From the NCBI GenBank assembly GCA_016630905.1, contig WBMQ01000001.1:2418001-2482000 (forward strand): a stretch of 64,000 bases of DNA, read 5' to 3'. Both the position numbers and the translations under genes were made by a program. Below the pieces are notes generated by a model, which made no database searches, had not been told where the DNA came from, and saw only the letters and a program-made list of their open reading frames with translations. This document shows positions 11,276-24,080 of this stretch, in pieces (the stretch's first letter is position 1; each line of letters starts with the position of its first letter). The DNA is from Capillidium heterosporum. Taxonomy: Eukaryota > Entomophthoromycota > Entomophthoromycetes > Entomophthorales > Capillidiaceae.

Positions 11276-12357
11276 CTACTATAATTAAAATAAAGGCGGA
11301 AATTATGCTAATAGTTGGAAAAGCATATTTATTCAGGAAAATCGAAAGAATTTGATGAAATTCATACTTAAATGATTTAATATCAATAAAAAACTATTTT
11401 ATAACAAACTTTTAAATTTTGGCCTATAAATTTGGATCATTAATAGTTATTGGATTAGAGCGATGAACTAAATCGAGTAGAATTACCTATATTCAACTTT
11501 GATGTAGTTTACTTTTAGCTTTTTAAAAGATCGATGTCTAAGTGATTATATTAGTTAGCTGACTATAACCTAGGGATACAATCGCTTTAAAGTTTGAATA
11601 AAATAGGAATGGAATCGCAGTAGACTTAGCTATGTAAAATACCAATTTCATAGATCCTATAAACTTTATAATTATACTCTTTATTAAATATATAAGTTAA
11701 GGTTATATTGATGAATCGGAAGTTTTATTTGGGATTTATTGCCTTGATTTCGAAATAAAATAGATAATCTTTTAATACGGGCATATATATTCCAGTCATA
11801 TATTCAATTGATTATTTCGATCAATAACAAATTCTTTCCAAGGTATCAGTGTATTTTCCATTTCCATACATTACAAGTACTAACATAAAGTCGACATATA
11901 CATATATAACCTACGATTACCCACGTTTGATAACTATTACATTTCTTTGACAAATGCTCAATAAATCCATTTGAAACCATATTGCTTCGTATATTTTAAT
12001 ATCAAGGCAATTGGATTTAAAATATATAAAGTTTTAGTAAAAAAAGAGTAACTACATACAAAGAAAAATATACTTGCTTGTACTGAGAATATTCAGTACT
12101 ATTTTGAGGTTTAAACTGGCAACTTCTAGAGCTACTTTATTCTATAGTATTTGAAGAGTAATTATGGGTTGAGAAAGCATCACTTCACAATACCATTGTT
12201 TATAGATAACGTAGCAATCCTAAAATATAAACAAGTCTTAGTTTTATAGTCGCATAAAAGTGCCTTAAGGTTATCTGTAAAAATAACAGCTTCAGACTGA
12301 CTTGAAAGAACTATAAAGCAAATAGTTGTCTTCAAGATACAGAACAAGGAAAGATGT
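11276..12357. other. Intergenic, AT-rich
   Basis: About 1.1 kb with no frame or RNA supported, leading to the terminator of the tRNA. Confidence 0.55.
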
Positions 12358-12362
12358 AAAAA
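12358..12362 (-). terminator. RNA polymerase III terminator of tRNA-Gly
   Basis: A run of five T on the minus strand lies four bases after the tRNA 3' end, the usual Pol III stop signal. Confidence 0.7.
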
Positions 12363-12366
12363 GAGA

Positions 12367-12437
12367 TGCAATGTCGGGGAATCGAACCCCGGTCTGCCCC
12401 GTGGCAGGGGGCAATTATACCACTAAACCAACATTGC
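12367..12437 (-). tRNA. tRNA-Gly, anticodon GCC
   Basis: A 71-nt cloverleaf on the minus strand. The acceptor stem pairs GCAATGT with ACATTGC and is followed by discriminator A. The D arm contains GGTTTAGTGGTA (A box). The anticodon stem pairs CCCC with GGGG around a TGCCAC loop, giving GCC. The T arm is CGGGG-TTCGATT-CCCCG (B box). No intron; CCA is not encoded, as expected in eukaryotes. It reads GGC and GGU glycine codons. Confidence 0.97.
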
Positions 12438-12985
12438 TGATAGCAAATATTACTATTTGTGAAATCTTCACTTTATATAAATATATATATAAAGATGACT
12501 TGATAGCTCTATTTTGAAATAGATGACGGGTATAAAAATATTCTAAATTAGAATGGATAGATTTTATTAGTTTAAGGGATTCATTGTATTGTATTTTCAA
12601 ATGAAATATAAAGTCTACCATCAAGCTTTGCTTTTGCTGGTTATTTTTTCTATTTGGTCTGCAAATATATTCATTTTACTATTTATTTCAATTCTCGTTT
12701 TTAGAACAAAAATATAAAGCTAACTGACCGAACTTACTATCTCACAGCTGATACTATACAACTATGTTTATATATTGAAGCTAATAACAGATAATATATA
12801 TTCTGTAACAAGGATAGTACACTACAAAGTAAATGGATGCTTCAAAATTCAACCTACGAATTCAATCCATTAAATTGTGCCAATCAATATAGTTAATGGC
12901 GTCATCTATCATCCCATTTTCAACAACCCACTAAAAATTTCCCAAAACAAATAAAACTCCATCTTCAAATCAGTTGAACAAAGAA
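12438..12985. other. Intergenic, upstream region shared by tRNA and TRAPPC11
   Basis: AT-rich spacer between the divergent tRNA and TRAPPC11. No other gene seen. Confidence 0.5.
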
Positions 12986-15900
12986 ATGGATGAGTACTCG
13001 GAGTATCTGCTACAGCAACCGATACCTCTAGTCTGGATCCAAGGCTTAATTTTAGATACACCCAATCCCAACTCGACTACAAATGCAACAAAGGAACACC
13101 CTCTAAACCTACCGAAACCCGATTTCAACTTGAAATTGAGTTTGCAACAGCTTTTCAAAGTCGATAGCAAACCCATTAGTTATTTATCGAAGGTTCCCAA
13201 CAATTTAGTTTTCAGTAACAAGTTGGTAGTCGACGACAATAATTTCAACTTTAGGCTAGTTGATGAAGTAAGTCTTTATTTTATTTTATCTTTTCTTTTA
13301 ACAAAAAAATTTTGATTGTTGTAGGGTATAAGGTTTCCCGTCAAAAATCCAATACCCTCATCACCTACAAATCCCAACCAAAGCTATTCTGTTCTTTCCC
13401 CACTATGCCCAATATCAAAACTTTATCCGGATGGTATGATGGATACCTTATGGTTCGAAAAGTTATACTATCAGACAGCAAGCTGTATAGTAAAGTTCGT
13501 GGAAGTTTTCGTACCCGAGTTAAATTCAAGTATGGAGCTCAACTTCAATTTCAAGAAGCTTTTAAACTGAGTGTAAGGAGAAAGATAAGGTCCTAATCGA
13601 TAGTATCTTAAGTTTAAAGTAAGCTTTTCCTTTTTTATTTTTACCGACAAGTTTCTTTTAAATATAGGAAACGTAGTGGCGATGCCAACATGAAGCTTAT
13701 AGTAGTAGTACTGTGTCCTTTATCCAATTCAGAACAAGGTAAATTTTATTCCATATAAATCTTCTAAAAAGTTGTTTTAGATGAGTTATTGGAAGATCGG
13801 TTACTCAGTATACGAAAGTCCTCTCAACTGGAGAAGAACTTCAACTTTTATGTCATCTACCAAAAGGACCTCAACGACAACTTCCAAACCTTTCGCACTA
13901 GCTTGAACCAAAACCTAAAGTCGTTCACTAGCCAATTCTACTTGGAAAAGTACAAGAAAACCAAACGCAAATTCCTAAAATTAAACCCCAAGCTATTTAA
14001 CCCCAGCGAAGGTAATCTTAACCCAAACTTAGGTCTACACCCCAACGAGAAGGACGATAAAGGGAAAGTTCCGATGCTGACTCAGTTAGGATGGCAGACA
14101 AGGTACGAGGTCAAGTTGGCTGTTTTAGCTCAATTGCAACTCAATGCCTCGTCAACATCTACGTTAAAACACCTCATCAATAGCTACTTCAACCTATCAA
14201 AGTTCCTAGTAACGGACGAGTTGAATTTGATAGTAACTTCCAAGAAGCGCTTTCTGGAGAACTTGACTCTTTTGGACAGCTTGAACTTCCATCTACTGAG
14301 AGTTTATCTATACGAAACCAATCTACCTATGGCTACGCTACAGTTTAACCGACACCTGATAGGTGCTTTACAGCTCTACATCAATTTACTCTCAGTCGAC
14401 GGTACTGATAATAAGGATGCTGAGCTTGCGTTGTGGAAGTACAAGCAGTACCGGATGTTCGGAGATTTATTGATTCTATTCCTGAAATCAAACGAGCTGG
14501 CCAACGTTCCAATTAATAAGTTCCCGATACCTACCAACACCTCCATATTTCTAAATGAAACCCCCACCTTCTACAATTTAAACTTGAAGTTCTTCAACAA
14601 CAACAGCTTGATCGGATTGAGCTCTGCTAGTGGTAAAGGGAGTAAAAATAATGAAGAATTAATCAACCCATTGACCTTTGTCAACTATCCCGGTTACTAC
14701 TACCTGTGTGCTATTGACAACTTGACTAAATTTATTTCTACTTCGATGCCTACTACCGTCCAACTTGATGACGCCAAAGGTGCTGCCACTGAAGAGGATC
14801 GTAAGGAAATTAAAGATTTCAATCCGGACATTCTAAGGCTACTGACCAAAGTCTACGAGCTGTACAGTCATGACAAACTACCCCGATTTACCTTTTGGAT
14901 CGCGACTCTAATTTCCAACCGACATATTGCCAGTAATCAGTTCAAGGTTGCGATACAACTGCTCAATAGGATCGGTAAGAACTATGAGAAGGATGGGTGG
15001 GTTGAACTGTTGCGGTATGTCGTCAGCATCAAGGTACAGTTGATCGAGCTCGTTATTGAGGAGGAGGGTACCGAGTTCAACTTTAAGGAAGCTCTGAACT
15101 GGTGCTTGGACTACTTGGATCTGGGCTGCTCATATCCTTTACCAGTTTTTGAGAAGATGCAACGAATTCTCAAGGTATTTTTATAGTTGATGATATAGAA
15201 ATTTAATTTTCATTTTTATTTTAGAGATTGAATGAAGATGTTACAGTTACCATGCCAGTTCAACTCCTTCCCAAGATTGAGTCCAACGACTACCACTCAA
15301 ACTTCAACGGGAACCTGTTTTTGATTGGATTTCAATACCTAGAGGACAGTGTAAGTCAGAACAACGCCTTCCATTATCAACTATCGATCACCAACAACTT
15401 TAAAGGCCAAATTGTCCAAGAGGAGTATAATTTTGAAGTTGTTGAATTGAACGTCAACTTTAATTTACCGTATCTCAACAAGAAATATGATTTGGAGAGT
15501 AAAGGTGTCCAGTATAACGATGAAATCAGAAATACGATACTGTTTATTAATGAGGATATTGCTGAAAGTCAATCGCTGGACCTAAATAATTTGCTGATGA
15601 GTTACAACAAAGTGGTCGTCCAAGATTCATTGAAGGCTTACCAAAGTTTGGACATTCAAATCGTCTCTTTAAGCTTTAAAGTACAATTTAAAGGTCTAGG
15701 TAACAGCTTATATTTAAACTATCCGGTGGATACGAGCCTTCAGTACAAAATTGTTCAAACTATCAATGTTCAAAAATCTATTGATTGCAAGTGGCTGAAT
15801 TTAATTGAAGCCAAAAAGTTGGAATGGTTGCCGTTCAAGTGCTGTAAGCTTCCTAGCGATTTTACGATGATCAAAGTACTACAGCCGGAGCCTCAAGTTC

Positions 15901-17133
15901 AGATCGTACCTAAGGTCGAAGTAGCACCAGCATTAGAGGATTTAGGATCTGGCAAGTTCAAGTTTAGGAGTTACTTGGATGAGGTTGTACCTGTCAGCTT
16001 AAGATTAAACAATGTGGAGGTTAACGCGTGTAAGGATTTGAAGCTATCGGTGGAATTTTCCAACGGTTCAAGTAACTTTTTAAATTTTAATAACTTCAAA
16101 TTAAACTAAATGTATTTTAGATGATTTTATTAGTTCCGACAACGACAGCTGGACGAACACCTTTCTGGAACAAAATTGGTCCGACCTACAACCTAGCCAA
16201 TCTATCGACCTACCCGTCTACTTAAGATGTAGTCAGGTTTTAGGCTTACGTACCCTGACTGCAAAGTTGAGTTACACCTACCTTACTGAAACAGGTCAAT
16301 CCCAACTCAACACCTCCAGTCTGAATTTAGAAATTGATGTTACCGAACCCTTTGTCATTCAATCCAAAGCCCTAACTGTCGAACCCAACCTTCCCATCAA
16401 TACCAAGTCGATGCTGATGCCCAACTTGACGACCAAGTTGGAGGCACAGCTGATAAGCAGAGTTCGAAGTTTAATAGGCAGAGTCAATATTCAAGATATT
16501 AAGGTTTGTAAAGATGATAGTCTTAATGAAGATAGCAACGTATCGATACAATTCTTTGAAGATACCAAAGTAAGAGACATTAGTTTTGAAAAGGAGGTCG
16601 AGTATACGGTCCATCATAAATTGGTAGTAGTCATCAAAGATAATTTCAAATTGGATCGATTAAAACCTATAAATTTGGGCAATCTAGCAATTTCATGGCG
16701 ACGAGAGAATGTCGACACTGACGTCGAGCTTCCTCTATCGACTTACACCTCCAAGCTTCAATCCTTCCAACTCCCTACTACACCAATCACCATACTGACT
16801 TTGGTACCTAACCTCAGCTACGTGCATCAACCTACTTTGGTAACCTACCAGATCCTCAACAACACGAATCAGCTATTCAATCTAAAATGCCAAGTCGAAT
16901 TGGATGAAAGTAACCCACCCCTAGTTTTCGCCGGATACAAGAAGAAGTTCTTGACGTTGCGACCATTCAGTAAGTTAGAGTGGAAGTTGAACGTGGTACC
17001 GCTGTTGGCTGGAAATTTCAAGGTATTCAAGCTGCGGTGTGAGGAAATCGGTGGTGGAGATGGGAAAGATGAGCTGAAGGTGGAAATTTTGGGGATGAAT
17101 CGGTTGGAGGTGAGACCAGGGTTAGCTTGGTAG
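12986..17133 (+). CDS. TRAPPC11: TRAPP complex subunit 11 (foie gras and Gryzun domains)
   Basis: Subunit of the TRAPP tethering complex that acts on Rab/Ypt1-family GTPases in ER-Golgi traffic and autophagy. My model has seven exons: 12986..13267, 13325..13510, 13572..13618, 13668..13738, 13781..15174, 15225..16071 and 16121..17133, giving about 1279 residues. Exon 2 carries YPDGMMDTLWFEKL followed by a hydrophobic helix, typical of the TRAPPC11 start. The foie gras domain is in exon 5: LGWQTRYEVKLAVLAQLQ, then WKYKQYRMFGDLL and PGYYYLCAID. The Gryzun domain fills exons 6-7, ending in PPLVFAGYKKKFLTLRPFS and a VVPLLAGNFKVF strand pattern. ATG at 12986 is the first in frame. All introns are 42-61 nt. 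The second intron (13511..13571) is uncertain: the flanking frame stays open for 18 codons, so a one-base insertion near 13565 is an alternative. Identity is strong from the two domains. Confidence 0.88.
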
Positions 17134-17607
17134 CTTGAGAAAATAAAGTTCTTTACGTGATTTTGCTTTTTGCTACAGTACAGTTGTGCAAATGTAACTT
17201 TGGACTTTTTGTAAACTTTTATAATGGATGCAAACTTTGATTCGAAAGCTATATATTTAATATAAATCTATATACTTTAAACTTCAAAGCTAAATTGGCA
17301 ATGCTATATAAAGACTTCAATTAGTAATATAAAACTATCAAAATTATCGGTCTATTTCACTAAGTTTAACCGTGCCTTCAAAGAACTTTACTCAACACGT
17401 CACCTGGAAACTTGATTGAGTGTAGATAATCACTGGTCTTATAGAAATTTGAGATTCACTTTTCATCTTTCCAAAAGTTCTAAAGGTATGATACGCAACA
17501 GTATTACTAATCGTCTATTTGCAAGCTATATAAGAAGCTCAAGTAACCTTCATTTCAAACTTCAATAAAGTGAATATCTAATTTACATTGATAAAATAGC
17601 ACGAAGC
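17134..17607. other. Intergenic
   Basis: AT-rich gap between TRAPPC11 and glyoxalase II; no further gene. An AATAAA lies 10 bp after the TRAPPC11 stop. Confidence 0.5.
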
Positions 17608-18702
17608 ATGAGTTTACAAGTTAAAGTCATCCCTACTCTCAAGGACAACTACTCCTACATCTTGATTGATACCATATCCAAACTAGGTACCTTTTTTTAA
17701 AATGAACTTTACATGACCATTAATCTTGAAAATGTAGGTTGCTGTATTGATCCAGTAGAACCCCAAAAAGTGTTGGATATCTTTCAAAATGAGTTTTCTG
17801 ACTACAATTTGAAAAGTATTTTAACGACCCATCACCATTGGTAAACCATTTTATATGAAAAATCGCCTTGACAGATATATTTTAATTAAATTAGGGATCA
17901 TGCCGGCGGTAACCAAGAGTTTAAAAAACTTCAACCCGATGTCCAAGTTATCGGTGGCGACCAACGGATCCAAGCTATCGAAACAATAGTTCAAGATAAC
18001 GAAAAGTTCAAGGTAAAATAGGCCTTCCTATCCATTGCAATCTTATTTAACTTTCTTTTCTCTCAATATAGCTAGGAGACTTGGAAATTTTATGCATAAA
18101 AACTCCTGGTCATACCACCGACCACATCTGCTACTATGTAACCGACAGCCAAAACAACAAAATCGTATTCACCGGGGATACTCTGTTTGTCGGAGGTTGT
18201 GGTAGGTTCTTTGAAGGTCTCCCAAAGGATATGTATGGAAGTTTAATAGAGAAGTTGGCCAAGTTACCCAAGGAAACTTTGGTGTATTGTGGTCATGAAT
18301 ATACCGAGAATAATTACAAGGTAAGGTTTATCTTTTGAGGTCGAGCTTTAAAATCAAAATTCTCATAGTTTGCCTTGTCAGTCGATCCAGAAAATCAGCA
18401 TCTCAAGGTACGTATTCTACTTTTTACATCCTTTGTTAAAGCAAGCTTTGAAATAGGAAAAGTTCGAGAAGATCAAAGCCCAAGTTCAAAAGCTTTCGGT
18501 GCCTTCCACTATCGGACAGGAGCTATTGACCAACCCTTTCATGCGCGTTCAGTAAGCTTTTAAGAAGTATGTAGCATGAGTTATACTTATACGATGATGT
18601 CTATTTCTCTTTAGTGACAAGGAGCTTCAGACCAAGTTCGGATTGGTAGATCAACCTATTGAGCTAATGGGCAAGTTGCGCGAGCTAAAGGATAAGTTTT
18701 AA
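17608..18702 (+). CDS. GLO2: Hydroxyacylglutathione hydrolase (glyoxalase II)
   Basis: Metallo-beta-lactamase-fold thiolesterase that hydrolyses S-D-lactoylglutathione to D-lactate and glutathione, the second step of methylglyoxal detoxification. Seven exons: 17608..17686, 17738..17840, 17895..18012, 18072..18320, 18369..18407, 18457..18551 and 18615..18702; all junctions keep frame and give 256 residues, the usual length of a cytosolic GLO2. Metal ligands are complete: the THHHWDH motif (its Trp codon is split by intron 2), PGHTTDH, FTGDTLF and CGHEY. The family motif GCGRFFEG and a C-terminal NPFMR for glutathione binding are present. No mitochondrial presequence is seen before [16 protein letters not shown], so the cytosolic form is likely. 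Introns are 48 to 63 nt. Confidence 0.96.
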
Positions 18703-19842
18703 GTAGATGTCGAGTAGATTGTGATTTAAATGTCTATGCAATAAAGGAACGAGCATTTATCTACTGTCAAATATTCCTGATAGATGGGTTATTGAGGAGT
18801 AGATCCAACAGTTACTACCTTTTAGTTTTCAAGTGTATGTCTAAGTAATCTAAAGCTATGATTTTGCTACGACAATCCTTTTACCACTACTTTCAGCGTA
18901 GATGTAGATATAAGCTATACATCATCTTTAATTTTTATACTCTTAATCACCTCCGTACAAGCTTTACATTCCAGCTATAAGAAATATTTTCGGGACAGAT
19001 ATGACTGATTTCAATCGACTTAACCGATCCATTAACTTTATATTCCAAGTAATTTTTACATATTAGTTCTCATTTAAACATCCAAATTTGAATGTTGGAA
19101 TGGTTATTGGCCTTTGGTATTTCCCAAAGTCAGATAATCTCAAGTTCAAATTTAATAAACTTCAGTCCAGATATTTAGCAAGTATAGTTCTTATGGTTAT
19201 TTATTTGATCTACTAGCTTCGTAGCTAAAGTACTATTGTAAATCTTTCGACTTTCAAACTTTATTCATCAAAGTTTATCGAATTATTAACTTTACATTGA
19301 GGATTGGAAATGGCTATAAAGTTTCAAAACAAATTGATAAGAAAATTTAATTGATGCTGGTGAAGGTATAGGTTATAAAATTTTCAAAATAATCGGCAAC
19401 CACAATAGTAATTGGCTGTTACCTGTATGTAGGCTTGTGTTTTGTATATTGAAATCAAATTCAAAGATCTTATCCAAATTGAAGTGGATATATAAAGCTG
19501 TCAGTATGCTGAATTGCCTGTGTATAATAGACTTTCTTCCAAATGCTATTGAAGGAAAGGGACGAAGAAGCTTTACAAAAGTTGAAAAGTAGTACACCCT
19601 TTATATACAGCTATTTTTGGATAAGCTAAATTATATATAATTTAATAAATATATTTTCTTACAATTTGGACCGAAAGTATGTTACCATCCACTACAAATT
19701 ACTGAGCTATAGTGTATCTAACTAAAATTATAAAATAAGAGTATATTCCTACGTACGACTCTCTACCAACAAATCAAATGTAAAAATAATCCAAAAAATA
19801 AGAGTATAAATTATAAACTATAAAAATTTATTGTAGATATTT
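18703..19842. other. Intergenic
   Basis: About 1.1 kb between the ends of glyoxalase II and the cysteine-repeat gene, which converge. Frames inside are short and of spacer composition. Confidence 0.5.
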
Positions 19843-21861
19843 CTAGTACTCAGTTTTGGGGCACTTGCTGATATCGATCTCATCCTTATTGCACTGGGCA
19901 TTGTAGACGGGCTTACGACAACTGAAACTTCCATAACTGTTCTTCTTCCAGCACTTGGGTGCATTTTTATCGGATAAAGAGTAGCTTCTTCCATAGCTAT
20001 CTTTGCACTTATCGACAGGTTTGGGGCATTCGGGACCAGGAGGAGGGATCTTACAATCCTTGATATCTACTTGACCTTGGCTAGCATCACAAGAGTCACC
20101 ATAAGCAGGGTTTGTGCACTTCCAACCATAGCCATCCTTGGACCAACATTTAGGAGCTTTAGGATCGTTAGCCTTGAAAGTTTTGTAGTTGAAAGTGCAG
20201 GTATCGTCTGGTTTAGGGCAATCTGGCTTAGGTGGGACATACCCAGGACAAGTGGAGACATCTAAGGTGTCAGGATTGGTGCTACAGGAGCCGTTAGCCG
20301 GCTTGTTGTCGCATTGGAAAGTAGTTCCGTTAGCCTTCCAGCACTCAGGAATGCCAGGCTGGCCAAAGGAAAAGGCCATATCACCTTGTTTGATGCACAT
20401 AGTACCTACTGAAGGGCACTGAGGCTTAGGTGGAACGTAGCCAGGGCAAATTGAAACGTCCAAGGTAGAGCCATCGTCGCTACAGGATCCATTAGCTGGT
20501 TTGTTGTCGCATTGGAATGAAGTTCCATTGACCTTCCAGCACTCTGGAACGCCAGGCTGACCGAATGAAAAGGCCATATCACCTTGTTTGATACACATAG
20601 TTCCAGTTGAAGGACATTGAGGCTTAGGAGGTTTATAACCAGGACAAGCTGATACGTCTAAAGTAGAGCCATCGTCACTACAAGTTCCATTGGTAGGTTT
20701 TCGGTCACATACAAAACCACTTCCTTTCGAACTCCAACACTCTGGAACGCCAGGCATACCGAAGTCGAAAGCAATATCACCTTGATAGACGCATGTAGTT
20801 CCAGCTGAAGGACATTGAGGCTTAGGAGGTTTATAACCAGGACAAGAAGATACGTCTAAAGTAGAGCCATCGTCACTACAAGTTCCATTGGTAGGTTTTC
20901 GGTCACATACAAAACCACTTCCTTTCGAACTCCAACACTCTGGAACGCCAGGCATACCGAAGTCGAAAGCGATATCACCTTGATAGACGCATGTAGTTCC
21001 AGCTGAAGGACATTGAGGCTTAGGGGGCTTATAACCGGGACAAGTTGATACGTCTAAAGTAGAGCCATCATCACTACAAGTTCCATTGGTAGGTTTTCGG
21101 TCACATACGAAACCACTTCCTTTTGAACTCCAACACTCTGGGACGCCAGGCATACCGAAATCGAAAGCGATATCACCTTGATAGACACACGTAGTTCCAG
21201 CTGAAGGACATTGAGGCTTAGGAGGTTTATAACCAGGACAAGAAGATACGTCTAAAGTAGAGCCATCGTCGCTACAGGATCCATTAGCTGGTTTGTTGTC
21301 ACATTGGAAAGTAGTTCCGTTAGCCTTCCAGCACTCAGGAATGCCAGGCTGGCCGAAGGAGAAGGCCATATCACCTTGTTTGATGCACATAGTACCTACT
21401 GAAGGGCACTGAGGCTTAGGTGGGATGTATCCGGGGCAAGTTGAGACGTCCAAGGTATCAGGATTGGTACTACAGGTTCCGTTAACTGGCTTTCTCGAAC
21501 ATGTAAATCCATTTGAAGTCGAAGTCCAGCACTCGGGGACATCTGGAGATCCAAAGTTGTACTTGACATCGAAGTTGTAGATGCATAGGGTACCGACATC
21601 GGGGCATTTGGGCTTAGGGTCGGGGTACTTGCATCCAGAAATATCTTTCTTACCTTGGGGACATCTACCGTACTGCTTTGGACCACAGGTCCATCGGCCA
21701 TACGATTGACCCCAGCAAGCTGGGGCGTTCTTATCAACTGGGGTATAGTCCTTGTAATTGTAGTTGCACTTGGCGTCCTTGGGTGGACAAGTGGTGTAGG
21801 ATTCAGTAGCTGCCTGAGCTACCGAAGCGAAGAGGGCTACTAATCCGATAGTGTACTTCAT
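19843..21861 (-). CDS. Secreted protein of seven six-cysteine repeats (672 aa)
   Basis: Single-exon gene; the ATG at 21859-21861 starts a signal peptide (MKYTIGLVALFASVAQA) and an earlier in-frame ATG upstream would spoil it. The mature protein begins with a cysteine module (CPPKDAKCNYNY...ACWGQSYGRWTCGPKQYGRCP). Seven repeats of about 66 residues follow, each with six Cys and the marks CPxxGTxC, FGxPGVPECW, CDxKPxNGxCS, GSTLDVSxCPGY and a PPKPQ linker. Two related modules close the protein (DDTCTFNYKTFKAND... and DKCKDSYGRSYSLSDKNAPKCW...). The linkers suggest rigid spacing of disulfide-knotted domains; a cell-wall or extracellular role is inference. Repeats 3-5 are nearly identical in DNA. 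The last 130 codons are almost identical to those of the gene at 47409. I recognise no published domain. Confidence 0.93.
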   Translation of the reverse strand: MKYTIGLVALFASVAQAATESYTTCPPKDAKCNYNYKDYTPVDKNAPACWGQSYGRWTCGPKQYGRCPQGKKDISGCKYPDPKPKCPDVGTLCIYNFDVKYNFGSPDVPECWTSTSNGFTCSRKPVNGTCSTNPDTLDVSTCPGYIPPKPQCPSVGTMCIKQGDMAFSFGQPGIPECWKANGTTFQCDNKPANGSCSDDGSTLDVSSCPGYKPPKPQCPSAGTTCVYQGDIAFDFGMPGVPECWSSKGSGFVCDRKPTNGTCSDDGSTLDVSTCPGYKPPKPQCPSAGTTCVYQGDIAFDFGMPGVPECWSSKGSGFVCDRKPTNGTCSDDGSTLDVSSCPGYKPPKPQCPSAGTTCVYQGDIAFDFGMPGVPECWSSKGSGFVCDRKPTNGTCSDDGSTLDVSACPGYKPPKPQCPSTGTMCIKQGDMAFSFGQPGVPECWKVNGTSFQCDNKPANGSCSDDGSTLDVSICPGYVPPKPQCPSVGTMCIKQGDMAFSFGQPGIPECWKANGTTFQCDNKPANGSCSTNPDTLDVSTCPGYVPPKPDCPKPDDTCTFNYKTFKANDPKAPKCWSKDGYGWKCTNPAYGDSCDASQGQVDIKDCKIPPPGPECPKPVDKCKDSYGRSYSLSDKNAPKCWKKNSYGSFSCRKPVYNAQCNKDEIDISKCPKTEY
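20217..21590 (-). repeat. In-frame tandem array of about 198-bp units
   Basis: Seven coding units of about 66 codons. The three units between about 20640 and 21240 are almost identical in bases, showing recent unit duplication or gene conversion; the outer units are more diverged. Confidence 0.9.
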
Positions 21862-21896
21862 GTTTTGATGTTGATTTTTCACTCGCACTTTGAAGC

Positions 21897-21903
21897 TTAT
21901 ATA
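21897..21903 (-). promoter_or_regulatory. TATA box of the 672-aa secreted protein gene
   Basis: TATATAA on the minus strand about 36 bp before the ATG, at the same place as in the sister genes at 48239 and 32608. Confidence 0.6.
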
Positions 21904-24080
21904 CCTTTGAAGAAATCAAAATTTTCATATACCTTCCGACCAGTGTCAAAACCTTTTAGTCGTGGAAAGCGGAAAAATACTTGTTTTAGTTGATGCTACA
22001 GTGCAGAAACTTAAAATTTTGATAAATGCCACTACAGCAGCTACTAAAAATAAGTGAGTCCTAAATGGCAACTGTCTAACTATGTTAAAGCTACCATGCC
22101 ATTCGTCTAAAGCTAAGCGAATATGCCTGTTTGCACTTCTAAAACAATAAAGTAGGTGCCAAAAATTTCAATGTCAATGCCATAGTATAACTTCCATTGA
22201 TCTTAAACCTCGAATCTGGTTACTCTGATCTGGAAATATAGTCAATACTCTACGATTAAATTCGTAAAGTTTGGCCCATATTTTGGAACAGTTTAGTGCC
22301 CTTCAACCATATCAATGCAAAAACGATTATTGAGTCAAAAATAGTAAATATTAAAGGCACAAGTTATGTGAAAGTTAGCTAAGTTTCATTTGAATATTTT
22401 TAAATTTTTGTGGAATGCAGATGATTCCTTTGTGATATCTGATAATCGTTTTTAACTAAATACTTGTTACTGCACTTTTTACTTATACCTATTGAAGGAT
22501 TCGCTGCACTGTATAGTACAGGATATTTACCTAAGGTTATCTTAAGAACGTTAACTTTTAGGCAATGTATTGGCTACGGTATACTATACTATCTTCAAGA
22601 AACTAGCATACTTTGTAATTGGTCTTTTAGAAAGTTGAAAGCTTTCTACACAAAATAATACTATTGCCAATTCACCTATCCATAAATATATATTCCTAGG
22701 TCTAACTCCATTTGAAACTGTAGCTGTTTGTTCAGATCAAGGCTATGTAGTATCCTGTTCCAACGTATGGAGGAAGTTTTATAATTGACTTTGAAAAAAT
22801 TAGACATATTTTCTAGAACAATCATTTGATAAATTTCAGTGGCATACATCTGATGGGTTTTACGCTTTTAATGCTATATTTAACATTTATAGGTTTTAAA
22901 TTTGCACTAAACTTATATATTGGTTAAAAATATTTAATAAGTAAATATCAGTAGCGGTGAAACGCTGTATGTTTGCTTCACCATGCTCATTTTGTTGCAT
23001 CCCATTATACTAGATTCCAAATTAAGATATAAAATGATACATGTTTAAGAACAGTTTTTCAAAGAGAGGCAAAGCATCTATTACTTAGTCGAATATGGAT
23101 ATATGTTTATAAATTGGTGATATATAGTTGGTCTTTATATAAAGATATAGCACTCTAAAATTGACTTCGAAATGGAAGAGGCAATTAGTATCCCATACAT
23201 TAAGCTTGCCGCCTATTTCTACCATATATGAAACGTACTTGTTTGAGATGTGGTTTTACACGCCTACAATTAAATATTTGCTAAAAATGATCCTAGTTCT
23301 TACCAGTTGGACTAACAGGTAGCAATTCAAATGTCAGTAATAAAACTTTCTATTTTACTACAGCTTTTTCTAGTATCACCAAATTATATTTCAGTAATAA
23401 TATACATATTTATTATCAACAAATATATAATCAATACTAAATGTGATATTCAAATAGATCGCAGGAAATTTGAATACAATCGTCTTTGTAAAATTTCATA
23501 GCTTTTTGAGAATGCCACTATGTATATAGATAATAGTATAGAAAGTGAAGCTTCATATTCAAAGTGCGAATATAGCTCGAAGTTTTAACTTTTTTATACT
23601 AAATATATTTATTAGGCAATCTAAATAATATCAAATGCATAATAGAAAGAAAATATCTGTAATGACTATCTTGCAGAATATATAAAATATATGGAAGTTA
23701 GGAAGTTTTGTATAGATAAAGTTTCGATACAAAATTCAAATATATTAGTTTATCAAAGTATTGATAAAACTAATCAAAATCAAATTTTATGATGAAAAGC
23801 TCATTTAAATAAACAAATATCAATTTATCTTAGCATTTCCTTTAACTTACTACATATCTAATCCTAAATGAAGCTAGTGAAGGCATTCGGTGAACCTAGT
23901 TTCATGATGAAGCAGGGTGACGAACTATAAATTCAAGCTACTTTTCTCAACAACTTGATCAAAATTTCATCAGCTACTTCGAGATTGAATCGGGGAAGAA
24001 ACTACGATATAAACATTTCCAAGAAGGTTGAGATAAATTCAATATCTTTGTATAGTCCCAACCTTACGATTGGACTGATA
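21904..24080. other. Intergenic, AT-rich
   Basis: About 2.2 kb upstream of the cysteine-repeat gene. No gene supported; open frames are short and of spacer composition. Confidence 0.5.

Noticed and set aside
13312-13596. 94-codon frame inside TRAPPC11
   Set aside because: The neighbouring frame carries the conserved YPDGMMDTLWFEKL and hydrophobic helix of TRAPPC11; this one is a shadow.
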